Below, piece after piece: positions 11,935 through 24,915 of a stretch of 64,000 nt of DNA. Position numbers and translations under genes: made by a program. The first letter of the stretch is position 1; each line of letters opens with the position of its first letter. The DNA comes from Auanema rhodensis. Its lineage: Eukaryota; Nematoda; Chromadorea; Rhabditida; Rhabditidae. The DNA is taken from contig OZ059898.1 of assembly GCA_964057225.1 (NCBI GenBank), positions 1,798,001 through 1,862,000 on the forward strand. The letters run 5' to 3'. The notes under the pieces were generated by a model, which was not told the DNA's origin, searched no databases, and saw nothing but the letters and a program-made list of their open reading frames with translations.

Positions 11935-12279
11935 TTGAGTGTACATGGAAACTCAACATACACTAATGCATCATTTTTCAAACGATCATAACTAATTTTT
12001 GTATTAAGCGTTTCTCAATGTAGTATAGTGCATTCGATGCGTAAGCTGCGTCGATCTGTGTTATCAGATTTGCGCTAGCTTAAAAATGCACCGAGATATC
12101 AACTGATATAAGTTCACACTTATATCCTCGATTTTCACCCTGAAGAATTAATTTTTTCGTTGAATAACATTGTCCATCGTCTTTGCCTTGAGAAAAGGAA
12201 TCTAAAAACATCTACTTTTTGCTAAATTATTTTGAAATTTTTTGAAAAAATTTTTGTCAAAATGTTTTTGGAAGCAATG
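11935..12279 (+). repeat. Monomer 35: the only length variant (345 bp)
   Basis: GATGCGGATTTTTAAGC of other monomers is GATGCGTAAGC here: six bases are missing between 12041 and 12042. The loss removes nearly half of the left arm of inverted repeat 1 (left arm reduced to TAAGCT). It is the single phase shift in the array. The sister monomer in the next HOR copy (40) is full length, so the deletion either postdates the duplication or was replaced in monomer 40 by exchange. Confidence 0.9.
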
Positions 12280-13683
12280 TTGAGTGTACATGGAAACTCA
12301 ACATACACTAATGCATCATTTTTCAAACGATCATAACTAATTTTTGTATTAAGCGTTTCTCAATGTAGTATAGTGCATTCGATGCGGATTTTTAAGCTGC
12401 GTCGATCTGTGTTATCAGATTTGCGCTAGCTTAAAAATGCACCGAGATATCAACTGATATGAGTTCACACTTATATCCTCGATTTTCACCCTGAAGAATT
12501 AATTTTTTCGTTGAATAACATTGTCCATCGTCTTTGCCTTGAAAAAAGGAATCTAAAAACATCTACTTTTTGCTAAATTATTTTGAAATTTTTTGAAAAA
12601 ATTTTTGTCAAAATGTTTTTGGAAGCAATGTTGAGTGTACATGGAAACTCAACATACACTAATGCATCATTTTTCAAACGATCATAACTAATTTTTGTAT
12701 TAAGCATTTCTCAATGTAGTATAGTGCATTCGATGCGGATTTTTAAGCTGCGTCGATCTGTGTTATCAGATTTGCGCTAGCTTAAAAATGCACCGAGATA
12801 TCAACTGATATAAGTTCACACTTATATCCTCGATTTTCACCCTGAAGAATTAATTTTTTCGTTGAATAACATTGTCCATCGTCTTTGCCTTGAAAAAAGG
12901 AATCTAAAAACATCTACTTTTTGCTAAATTATTTTGAAATTTTTTGAAAAAATTTTTGTCAAAATGTTTTTGGAAGCAATGTTGAGTGTACATGGAAACT
13001 CAACATACACTAATGCATCATTTTTCAAACGATCATAACTAATTTTTGTATTAAGCGTTTCTCAATGTAGCATAGTGCATTCGATGCAGATTTTTAAGCT
13101 GCGTCGATCTGTGTTATCAGATTTGCGCTAGCTTAAAAATGCACCGAGATATCAACTGATATAAGTTCACACTTATATCCTCGATTTTCACCCTGAAGAA
13201 TTAATTTTTTCGTTGAATAACATTGTCCATCGTCTTTGCCTTGAAAAAAGGAATCTAAAAACATCTACTTTTTGCTAAATTATTTTGAAATTTTTTGAAA
13301 AAATTTTTGTCAAAATGTTTTTGGAAGCAATGTTGAGTGTACATGGAAACTCAACATACACTAATGCATCATTTTTCAAACGATCATAACTAATTTTTGT
13401 ATTAAGCGTTTCTCAATGTAGTATAGTGCATTCGATGCGGATTTTTAAGCTGCGTCGATCTGTGTTATCAGATTTGCGCTAGCTTAAAAATGCACGGAGA
13501 TATCAACTGATATAAGTTCACACTTATATCCTCGATTTTCACCCTGAAGAATTAATTTTTTTGTTGAATAACATTGTCCATCGTCTTTGCCTTGAAAAAA
13601 GGAATCTAAAAACATCTACTTTTTGCTAAATTATTTTGAAATTTTTCGAAAAAATTTTTGTCAAAATGTTTTTGGAAGCAATG
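11935..13683 (+). repeat. 5-monomer HOR, copy 1 (monomers 35-39, 1749 bp)
   Basis: Tags in order: GAGAAAAGG at offset 264 (35), GATATGAG at 182 (36), AAGCATTT at 76 (37), AGCATAG/GCAGAT (38), CACGGAG with T at 230 (39). The copy is 6 bp short because monomer 35 has the deletion. The same order follows in monomers 40-44. Confidence 0.8.
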
Positions 13684-14034
13684 TTGAGTGTACATGGAAA
13701 CTCAACATACACTAATGCATCATTTTTCAAACGATCATAACTAATTTTTGTATTAAGCGTTTCTCAATGTAGTAAAGTGCATTCGATGCGGATTTTTAAG
13801 CTGCGTCGATCTGTGTTATCAGATTTGCGCTAGCTTAAAAATGCACCGTGATATCAACTGATATAAGTTCACACTTATATCCTCGATTTTCACCCTGAAG
13901 AATTAATTTTTTCGTTGAATAACATTGTCCATCGTCTTTGCCTTGAGAAAAGGAATCTAAAAACATCTACTTTTTGCTAAATTATTTTGAAATTTTTTGA
14001 AAAAATTTTTGTCAAAATGTTTTTGGAAGCAATG
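13684..14034 (+). repeat. Monomer 40: chimeric monomer
   Basis: The 5' part has AGTAAAG (near 13773) and CCGTG (near 13847), the tags of monomers 25 and 45. The 3' part has GAGAAAAGG (near 13946) and TT at the palindrome, the tags of monomer 35. The switch lies between about 13850 and 13945. It has no 6-bp deletion. This is the pattern expected of in-register exchange between two monomer types. Confidence 0.75.
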
Positions 14035-15438
14035 TTGAGTGTACATGGAAACTCAACATACACTAATGCATCATTTTTCAAACGATCATAACTAATTTTT
14101 GTATTAAGCGTTTCTCAATGTAGTATAGTGCATTCGATGCGGATTTTTAAGCTGCGTCGATCTGTGTTATCAGATTTGCGCTAGCTTAAAAATGCACCGA
14201 GATATCAACTGATATGAGTTCACACTTATATCCTCGATTTTCACCCTGAAGAATTAATTTTTTCGTTGAATAACATTGTCCATCGTCTTTGCCTTGAAAA
14301 AAGGAATCTAAAAACATCTACTTTTTGCTAAATTATTTTGAAATTTTTTGAAAAAATTTTTGTCAAAATGTTTTTGGAAGCAATGTTGAGTGTACATGGA
14401 AACTCAACATACACTAATGCATCATTTTTCAAACGATCATAACTAATTTTTGTATTAAGCATTTCTCAATGTAGTATAGTGCATTCGATGCGGATTTTTA
14501 AGCTGCGTCGATCTGTGTTATCAGATTTGCGCTAGCTTAAAAATGCACCGAGATATCAACTGATATAAGTTCACACTTATATCCTCGATTTTCACCCTGA
14601 AGAATTAATTTTTTCGTTGAATAACATTGTCCATCGTCTTTGCCTTGAAAAAAGGAATCTAAAAACATCTACTTTTTGCTAAATTATTTTGAAATTTTTT
14701 GAAAAAATTTTTGTCAAAATGTTTTTGGAAGCAATGTTGAGTGTACATGGAAACTCAACATACACTAATGCATCATTTTTCAAACGATCATAACTAATTT
14801 TTGTATTAAGCGTTTCTCAATGTAGCATAGTGCATTCGATGCAGATTTTTAAGCTGCGTCGATCTGTGTTATCAGATTTGCGCTAGCTTAAAAATGCACC
14901 GAGATATCAACTGATATAAGTTCACACTTATATCCTCGATTTTCACCCTGAAGAATTAATTTTTTCGTTGAATAACATTGTCCATCGTCTTTGCCTTGAA
15001 AAAAGGAATCTAAAAACATCTACTTTTTGCTAAATTATTTTGAAATTTTTTGAAAAAATTTTTGTCAAAATGTTTTTGGAAGCAATGTTGAGTGTACATG
15101 GAAACTCAACATACACTAATGCATCATTTTTCAAACGATCATAACTAATTTTTGTATTAAGCGTTTCTCAATGTAGTATAGTGCATTCGATGCGGATTTT
15201 TAAGCTGCGTCGATCTGTGTTATCAGATTTGCGCTAGCTTAAAAATGCACGGAGATATCAACTGATATAAGTTCACACTTATATCCTCGATTTTCACCCT
15301 GAAGAATTAATTTTTTTGTTGAATAACATTGTCCATCGTCTTTGCCTTGAAAAAAGGAATCTAAAAACATCTACTTTTTGCTAAATTATTTTGAAATTTT
15401 TCGAAAAAATTTTTGTCAAAATGTTTTTGGAAGCAATG
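13684..15438 (+). repeat. 5-monomer HOR, copy 2 (monomers 40-44, 1755 bp)
   Basis: Repeats the tag order of monomers 35-39: GAGAAAAGG (40), GATATGAG (41), AAGCATTT (42), AGCATAG/GCAGAT (43), CACGGAG (44). Monomer 36 to 41 is exactly 1755 bp. Monomer 40 differs from 35 in its 5' half (see its own entry). Confidence 0.8.
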
Positions 15439-18400
15439 TTGAGTGTACATGGAAACTCAACATACACTAATGCATCATTTTTCAAACGATCATAACTAAT
15501 TTTTGTATTAAGCGTTTCTCAATGTAGTAAAGTGCATTCGATGCGGATTTTTAAGCTGCGTCGATCTGTGTTATCAGATTTGCGCTAGCTTAAAAATGCA
15601 CCGTGATATCAACTGATATAAGTTCACACTTATATCCTCGATTTTCACCCTGAAGAATTAATTTTTTCGTTGAATAACATTGTCCATCGTCTTTGCCTTG
15701 AAAAAAGGAATCTAAAAACATCTACTTTTTGCTAAATTATTTTGAAATTTTTCGAAAAAATTTTTGTCAAAATGTTTTTGGAAGCAATGTTGAGTGTACA
15801 TGGAAACTCAACATACACTAATGCATCATTTTTCAAACGATCATAACTAATTTTTGTATTAAGCGTTTCTCAATGTAGTATAGTGCATTCGATGCGGATT
15901 TTTAAGCTGCGTCGATCTGTGTTATCAGATTTGCGCTAGCTTAAAAATGCACCGAGATATCAACTGATATAAGTTCACACTTATATCCTCGATTTTCACC
16001 CTGAAGAATTAATGTTTTCGTTGAATAACATTGTCCATCGTCTTTGCCTTGAAAAAAGGAATCTAAAAACATCTACTTTTTGCTAAATTATTTTGAAATT
16101 TTTTGAAAAAATTTTTGTCAAAATGTTTTTGGAAGCAATGTTGAGTGTACATGGAAACTCAACATACACTAATGCATCATTTTTCAAACGATCATAACTA
16201 ATTTTTGTATTAAGCGTTTCTCAATGTAGTATAGTGCATTCGATGCGGATTTTTAAGCTGCGTCGATCTGTGTTATCAGATTTGCGCTAGCTTAAAAATG
16301 CACGGAGATATCAACTGATATAAGTTCACACTTATATCCTCGATTTTCACCCTGAAGAATTAATTTTTTTGTTGAATAACATTGTCCATCGTCTTTGCCT
16401 TGAAAAAAGGAATCTAAAAACATCTACTTTTTGCTAAATTATTTTGAAATTTTTCGAAAAAATTTTTGTCAAAATGTTTTTGGAAGCAATGTTGAGTGTA
16501 CATGGAAACTCAACATACACTAATGCATCATTTTTCAAACGATCATAACTAATTTTTGTATTAAGCGTTTCTCAATGTAGTAAAGTGCATTCGATGCGGA
16601 TTTTTAAGCTGCGTCGATCTGTGTTATCAGATTTGCGCTAGCTTAAAAATGCACCGAGATATCAACTGATATAAGTTCACACTTATATCCTCGATTTTCA
16701 CCCTGAAGAATTAATGTTTTCGTTGAATAACATTGTCCATCGTCTTTGCCTTGAAAAAAGGAATCTAAAAACATCTACTTTTTGCTAAATTATTTTGAAA
16801 TTTTTCGAAAAAATTTTTGTCAAAATGTTTTTGGAAGCAATGTTGAGTGTACATGGAAACTCAACATACACTAATGCATCATTTTTCAAACGATCATAAC
16901 TAATTTTTGTATTAAGCGTTTCTCAATGTAGTATAGTGCATTCGATGCGGATTTTTAAGCTGCGTCGATCTGTGTTATCAGATTTGCGCTAGCTTAAAAA
17001 TGCACCGAGATATCAACTGATATAAGTTCACACTTATATCCTCGATTTTCACCCTGAAGAATTAATTTTTTCGTTGAATAACATTGTCCATCGTCTTTGC
17101 CTTGAAAAAAGGAATCTAAAAACATCTACTTTTTGCTAAATTATTTTGAAATTTTCCGAAAAAATTTTTGTCAAAATGTTTTTGGAAGCAATGTTGAGTG
17201 TACATGGAAACTCAACATACACTAATGCATCATTTTTCAAACGATCATAACTAATTTTTGTATTAAGCGTTTCTCAATGTAGTATAGTGCAATCGATGCG
17301 GATTTTTAAGCTGCGTCGATCTGTGTTATCAGATTTGCGCTAGCTTAAAAATGCACCGAGATATCAACTGATATAAGTTCACACTTATATCCTCGATTTT
17401 CACCCTGAAGAATTAATTTTTTCGTTGAATAACATTGTCCATCGTCTTTGCCTTGAAAAAAGGAATCTAAAAACATCTACTTTTTGCTAAATTATTTTGA
17501 AATTTTTCGAAAAAATTTTTGTCAAAATGTTTTTGGAAGCAATGTTGAGTGTACATGGAAACTCAACATACACTAATGCATCATTTTTCAAACGATCATA
17601 ACTAATTTTTGTATTAAGCGTTTCTCAATGTAGTATAGTGCATTCGATGCGGATTTTTAAGCTGCGTCGATCTGTGTTATCAGATTTGCGCTAGCTTAAA
17701 AATGCACCGAGATATCAACTGATATAAGTTCACACTTATATCCTCGATTTTCACCCTGAAGAATTAATTTTTTCGTTGAATAACATTGTCCATCGTCTTT
17801 GCCTTGAAAAAAGGAATCTAAAAACATCTACTTTTTGCTAAATTATTTTGAAATTTTATGAAAAAATTTTTGTCAAAATGTTTTTGGAAGCAATGTTGAG
17901 TGTACATGGAAACTCAACATACACTAATGCATCATTTTTCAAACGATCATAACTAATTTTTGTATTAAGCGTTTCTCAATGTAGTATAGTGCATTCGATG
18001 CGGATTTTTAAGCTGCGTCGATCTGTGTTATCAGATTTGCGCTAGCTTAAAAATGCACCGAGATATCAACTGATATAAGTTCACACTTATATCCTCGATT
18101 TTCACCCTGAAGAATTAATTTTTTCGTTGAATAACATTGTCCATCGTCTTTGCCTTGAAAAAAGGAATCTAAAAACATCTACTTTTTGCTAAATTATTTT
18201 GAAATTTTTCGAAAAAATTTTTGTCAAAATGTTTTTGGAAGCAATGTTGAGTGTACATGGAAACTCAACATACACTAATGCATCATTTTTCAAACGATCA
18301 TAACTAATTTTTGTATTAAGCGTTTCTCAATGTAGTATAGTGCATTCGATGCGGATTTTTAAGCTGCGTCGATCTGTGTTATCAGATTTGCGCTAGCTTA

Positions 18401-18597
18401 AAAATGCACCGAGATATCAACTGATATAAGTTCACACTTATATCCTCGATTTTCACCCTGAAGAATTAATTTTTTCGTTGAATAACATTGTCCATCGTCT
18501 TTGCCTTGAAAAAAGGAATCTAAAAACATCTACTTTTTGCTAAATTATTTTGAAATTTTTCGAAAAAATTTTTGTCAAAATGTTTTTGGAAGCAATG
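15439..18597 (+). repeat. Monomers 45-53: reshuffled pieces of the 9-monomer unit
   Basis: Tags: AGTAAAG/CCGTG (45), TAATG with TT (46), CACGGAG (47), AGTAAAG with TAATG (48), CC (49), A99 (50), AT (51), then two untagged copies (52, 53). The order 47-48-49-50-51 parallels 24-29 but with two monomers fused into one (48). Monomer 46 combines the 5' TAATG type with a TT 3' end and leads straight into CACGGAG, so it too looks recombinant. Confidence 0.65.
16492..16842 (+). repeat. Monomer 48: fusion of two neighbouring monomer types
   Basis: AGTAAAG (near 16583) is the 5' tag of types 25/45. CCGAG instead of CCGTG, followed by TAATG (near 16712), is the pattern of types 17/26. Types 25 and 26 are adjacent in the 9-monomer unit, so this single monomer stands where two stood: a one-monomer deletion by in-register crossover between about 16583 and 16665. 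Confidence 0.7.
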
Positions 18598-21500
18598 TTG
18601 AGTGTACATGGAAACTCAACATACACTAATGCATCATTTTTCAAACGATCATAACTAATTTTTAAATTAAGCGTTTCTCAATGTAGTATAGTGCAATCGA
18701 TGCGGATTTTTAAGCTGCGTCGATCTGTGTTATCAGATTTGCGCTAGCTTAAAAATGCACCGAGATATCAACTGATATAAGTTCACACTTATATCCTCGA
18801 TTTTCACCCTGAAGAATTAATTTTTTCGTTGAATAACATTGTCCATCGTCTTTGCCTTGAAAAAAGGAATCTAAAAACATCTACTTTTTGCTAAATTATT
18901 TTGAAATTTTTCGAAAAAATTTTTGTCAAAATGTTTTTGGAAGCAATGTTGAGTGTACATGGAAACTCAACATACACTAATGCATCATTTTTCAAACGAT
19001 CATAACTAATTTTTAAATTAAGCGTTTCTCAATGTAGTATAGTGCATTCGATGCGGATTTTTAAGCTGCGTCGATCTGTGTTATCAGATTTGCGCTAGCT
19101 TAAAAATGCACCGAGATATCAACTGATATAAGTTCACACTTATATCCTCGATTTTCACCCTGAAGAATTAATTTTTTCGTTGAATAACATTGTCCATCGT
19201 CTTTGCCTTGAAAAAAGGAATCTAAAAACATCTACTTTTTGCTAAATTATTTTGAAATTTTTTGAAAAAATTTTTGTCAAAATGTTTTTGGAAGCAATGT
19301 TGAGTGTACATGGAAACTCAACATACACTAATGCATCATTTTTCAAACGATCATAACTAATTTTTGTATTAAGCGTTTCTCAATGTAGCATAGTGCATTC
19401 GATGCAGATTTTTAAGCTGCGTCGATCTGTGTTATCAGATTTGCGCTAGCTTAAAAATGCACCGAGATATCAACTGATATAAGTTCACACTTATATCCTC
19501 GATTTTCACCCTGAAGAATTAATTTTTTTGTTGAATAACATTGTCCATCGTCTTTGCCTTGAAAAAAGGAATCTAAAAACATCTACTTTTTGCTAAATTA
19601 TTTTGAAATTTTTCGAAAAAATTTTTGTCAAAATGTTTTTGGAAGCAATGTTGAGTGTACATGGAAACTCAACATACACTAATGCATCATTTTTCAAACG
19701 ATCATAACTAATTTTTGTATTAAGCGTTTCTCAATGTAGTATAGTGCATTCGATGCGGATTTTTAAGCTGCGTCGATCTGTGTTATCAGATTTGCGCTAG
19801 CTTAAAAATGCACCGAGATATCAACTGATATAAGTTCACACTTATATCCTCGATTTTCACCCTGAAGAATTAATTTTTTCGTTGAATAACATTGTCCATC
19901 GTCTTTGCCTTGAAAAAAGGAATCTAAAAACATCTACTTTTTGCTAAATTATTTTGAAATTTTTCGAAAAAATTTTTGTCAAAATGTTTTTGGAAGCAAT
20001 GTTGAGTGTACATGGAAACTCAACATACACTAATGCATCATTTTTCAAACGATCATAACTAATTTTTAAATTAAGCGTTTCTCAATGTAGTATAGTGCAA
20101 TCGATGCGGATTTTTAAGCTGCGTCGATCTGTGTTATCAGATTTGCGCTAGCTTAAAAATGCACCGAGATATCAACTGATATAAGTTCACACTTATATCC
20201 TCGATTTTCACCCTGAAGAATTAATTTTTTCGTTGAATAACATTGTCCATCGTCTTTGCCTTGAAAAAAGGAATCTAAAAACATCTACTTTTTGCTAAAT
20301 TATTTTGAAATTTTTCGAAAAAATTTTTGTCAAAATGTTTTTGGAAGCAATGTTGAGTGTACATGGAAACTCAACATACACTAATGCATCATTTTTCAAA
20401 CGATCATAACTAATTTTTAAATTAAGCGTTTCTCAATGTAGTATAGTGCATTCGATGCGGATTTTTAAGCTGCGTCGATCTGTGTTATCAGATTTGCGCT
20501 AGCTTAAAAATGCACCGAGATATCAACTGATATAAGTTCACACTTATATCCTCGATTTTCACCCTGAAGAATTAATTTTTTCGTTGAATAACATTGTCCA
20601 TCGTCTTTGCCTTGAAAAAAGGAATCTAAAAACATCTACTTTTTGCTAAATTATTTTGAAATTTTTTGAAAAAATTTTTGTCAAAATGTTTTTGGAAGCA
20701 ATGTTGAGTGTACATGGAAACTCAACATACACTAATGCATCATTTTTCAAACGATCATAACTAATTTTTGTATTAAGCGTTTCTCAATGTAGCATAGTGC
20801 ATTCGATGCAGATTTTTAAGCTGCGTCGATCTGTGTTATCAGATTTGCGCTAGCTTAAAAATGCACCGAGATATCAACTGATATAAGTTCACACTTATAT
20901 CCTCGATTTTCACCCTGAAGAATTAATTTTTTTGTTGAATAACATTGTCCATCGTCTTTGCCTTGAAAAAAGGAATCTAAAAACATCTACTTTTTGCTAA
21001 ATTATTTTGAAATTTTTCGAAAAAATTTTTGTCAAAATGTTTTTGGAAGCAATGTTGAGTGTACATGGAAACTCAACATACACTAATGCATCATTTTTCA
21101 AACGATCATAACTAATTTTTGTATTAAGCGTTTCTCAATGTAGTATAGTGCATTCGATGCGGATTTTTAAGCTGCGTCGATCTGTGTTATCAGATTTGCG
21201 CTAGCTTAAAAATGCACCGAGATATCAACTGATATAAGTTCACACTTATATCCTCGATTTTCACCCTGAAGAATTAATTTTTTCGTTGAATAACATTGTC
21301 CATCGTCTTTGCCTTGAAAAAAGGAATCTAAAAACATCTACTTTTTGCTAAATTATTTTGAAATTTTTTGAAAAAATTTTTGTCAAAATGTTTTTGGAAG
21401 CAATGTTGAGTGTACATGGAAACTCAACATACACTAATGCATCATTTTTCAAACGATCATAACTAATTTTTGTATTAAGCGTTTCTCAATGTAGCATAGT

Positions 21501-22458
21501 GCATTCGATGCAGATTTTTAAGCTGCGTCGATCTGTGTTATCAGATTTGCGCTAGCTTAAAAATGCACCGAGATATCAACTGATATAAGTTCACACTTAT
21601 ATCCTCGATTTTCACCCTGAAGAATTAATTTTTTTGTTGAATAACATTGTCCATCGTCTTTGCCTTGAAAAAAGGAATCTAAAAACATCTACTTTTTGCT
21701 AAATTATTTTGAAATTTTTCGAAAAAATTTTTGTCAAAATGTTTTTGGAAGCAATGTTGAGTGTACATGGAAACTCAACATACACTAATGCATCATTTTT
21801 CAAACGATCATAACTAATTTTTGTATTAAGCGTTTCTCAATGTAGTATAGTGCATTCGATGCGGATTTTTAAGCTGCGTCGATCTGTGTTATCAGATTTG
21901 CGCTAGCTTAAAAATGCACCGAGATATCAACTGATATAAGTTCACACTTATATCCTCGATTTTCACCCTGAAGAATTAATTTTTTCGTTGAATAACATTG
22001 TCCATCGTCTTTGCCTTGAAAAAAGGAATCTAAAAACATCTACTTTTTGCTAAATTATTTTGAAATTTTTCGAAAAAATTTTTGTCAAAATGTTTTTGGA
22101 AGCAATGTTGAGTGTACATGGAAACTCAACATACACTAATGCATCATTTTTCAAACGATCATAACTAATTTTTAAATTAAGCGTTTCTCAATGTAGTATA
22201 GTGCATTCGATGCGGATTTTTAAGCTGCGTCGATCTGTGTTATCAGATTTGCGCTAGCTTAAAAATGCACCGAGATATCAACTGATATAAGTTCACACTT
22301 ATATCCTCGATTTTCACCCTGAAGAATTAATTTTTTCGTTGAATAACATTGTCCATCGTCTTTGCCTTGAAAAAAGGAATCTAAAAACATCTACTTTTTG
22401 CTAAATTATTTTGAAATTTTTCGAAAAAATTTTTGTCAAAATGTTTTTGGAAGCAATG
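18598..22458 (+). repeat. 4-monomer HOR block (monomers 54-64), AA at offsets 67-68
   Basis: Monomers 54-57 and 58-61 share the order: AA at 67-68 plus A99; AA with TT at the palindrome; AGCATAG/GCAGAT with T at 230; no AA tag. The spacing is 1404 bp. Monomers 62-63 then repeat the last two positions and 64 restarts with the AA tag. The linked double change GT to AA at 67-68 first appears in monomer 54 and is absent after monomer 74, so it marks one amplification zone. Confidence 0.75.
21055..21405 (+). repeat. Monomer 61: chimeric monomer
   Basis: It lacks the AA tag at 67-68, like monomers 57 and 63, but has TT at the palindrome, like 55 and 59, and like them is followed by an AGCATAG/GCAGAT monomer. 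The simplest reading is the 5' end of type 57 joined to the 3' end of type 59, two monomers out of register, which duplicated the pair 60-61/62-63. Confidence 0.55.
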
Positions 22459-24915
22459 TTGAGTGTACATGGAAACTCAACATACACTAATGCATCATTT
22501 TTCAAACGATCATAACTAATTTTTAAATTAAGCGTTTCTCAATGTAGTATAGTGCATTCGATGCGGATTTTTAAGCTGCGTCGATCTGTGTTATCAGATT
22601 TGCGCTAGCTTAAAAATGCACCGAGATATCAACTGATATAAGTTCACACTTATATCCTCGATTTTCACCCTGAAGAATTAATTTTTTCGTTGAATAACAT
22701 TGTCCATCGTCTTTGCCTTGAAAAAAGGAATCTAAAAACATCTACTTTTTGCTAAATTATTTTGAAATTTTTCGAAAAAATTTTTGTCAAAATGTTTTTG
22801 GAAGCAATGTTGAGTGTACATGGAAACTCAACATACACTAATGCATCATTTTTCAAACGATCATAACTAATTTTTAAATTAAGCGTTTCTCAATGTAGTA
22901 TAGTGCATTCGATGCGGATTTTTAAGCTGCGTCGATCTGTGTTATCAGATTTGCGCTAGCTTAAAAATGCACCGAGATATCAACTGATATAAGTTCACAC
23001 TTATATCCTCGATTTTCACCCTGAAGAATTAATTTTTTCGTTTAATAACATTGTCCATCGTCTTTGCCTTGAAAAAAGGAATCTAAAAACATCTACTTTT
23101 TGCTAAATTATTTTGAAATTTTTCGAAAAAATTTTTGTCAAAATGTTTTTGGAAGCAATGTTGAGTGTACATGGAAACTCAACATACACTAATGCATCAT
23201 TTTTCAAACGATCATAACTAATTTTTAAATTAAGCGTTTCTCAATGTAGTATAGTGCATTCGATGCGGATTTTTAAGCTGCGTCGATCTGTGTTATCAGA
23301 TTTGCGCTAGCTTAAAAATGCACCGAGATATCAACTGATATAAGTTCACACTTATATCCTCGATTTTCACCCTGAAGAATTAATTTTTTCGTTGAATAAC
23401 ATTGTCCATCGTCTTTGCCTTGAAAAAAGGAATCTAAAAACATCTACTTTTTGCTAAATTATTTTGAAATTTTTCGAAAAAATTTTTGTCAAAATGTTTT
23501 TGGAAGCAATGTTGAGTGTACATGGAAACTCAACATACACTAATGCATCATTTTTCAAACGATCATAACTAATTTTTGTATTAAGCGTTTCTCAATGTAG
23601 TATAGTGCATTCGATGCGGATTTTTAAGCTGCGTCGATCTGTGTTATCAGATTTGCGCTAGCTTAAAAATGCACCGAGATATCAACTGATATAAGTTCAC
23701 ACTTATATCCTCGATTTTCACCCTGAAGAATTAATTTTTTCGTTGAATAACATTGTCCATCGTCTTTGCCTTGAAAAAAGGAATCTAAAAACATCTACTT
23801 TTTGCTAAATTATTTTGAAATTTTTCGAAAAAATTTTTGTCAAAATGTTTTTGGAAGCAATGTTGAGTGTACATGGAAACTCAACATACACTAATGCATC
23901 ATTTTTCAAACGATCATAACTAATTTTTGTATTAAGCGTTTCTCAATGTAGTATAGTGCATTCGATGCGGATTTTTAAGCTGCGTCGATCTGTGTTATCA
24001 GATTTGCGCTAGCTTAAAAATGCACCGAGATATCAACTGATATAAGTTCACACTTATATCCTCGATTTTCACCCTGAAGAATTAATTTTTTCGTTGAATA
24101 ACATTGTCCATCGTCTTTGCCTTGAAAAAAGGAATCTAAAAACATCTACTTTTTGCTAAATTATTTTGAAATTTTTCGAAAAAATTTTTGTCAAAATGTT
24201 TTTGGAAGCAATGTTGAGTGTACATGGAAACTCAACATACACTAATGCATCATTTTTCAAACGATCATAACTAATTTTTGTATTAAGCGTTTCTCAATGT
24301 AGTATAGTGCATTCGATGCGGATTTTTAAGCTGCGTCGATCTGTGTTATCAGATTTGCGCTAGCTTAAAAATGCACCGAGATATCAACTGATATAAGTTC
24401 ACACTTATATCCTCGATTTTCACCCTGAAGAATTAATTTTTCCGTTGAATAACATTGTCCATCGTCTTTGCCTTGAAAAAAGGAATCTAAAAACATCTAC
24501 TTTTTGCTAAATTATTTTGAAATTTTTCGAAAAAATTTTTGTCAAAATGTTTTTGGAAGCAATGTTGAGTGTACATAGAAACTCAACATACACTAATGCA
24601 TCATTTTTCAAACGATCATAACTAATTTTTGTATTAAGCGTTTCTCAATGTAGTATAGTGCATTCGATGCGGATTTTTAAGCTGCGTCGATCTGTGTTAT
24701 CAGATTTGCGCTAGCTTAAAAATGCACCGAGATATCAACTGATATAAGTTCACACTTATATCCTCGATTTTCACCCTGAAGAATTAATTTTTTCGTTGAA
24801 TAACATTGTCCATCGTCTTTGCCTTGAAAAAAGGAATCTAAAAACATCTACTTTTTGCTAAATTATTTTGAAATTTTTCGAAAAAATTTTTGTCAAAATG
24901 TTTTTGGAAGCAATG
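22459..24915 (+). repeat. 7-monomer HOR, copy 1 (monomers 65-71)
   Basis: Tags: AA (65), AA with GTTTAAT at offset 234 (66), AA (67), untagged (68, 69), CCGTTG at offset 229 (70), ACATAGAAAC near offset 14 (71). The rare tags of 66, 70 and 71 each recur 2457 bp downstream. Confidence 0.85.
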
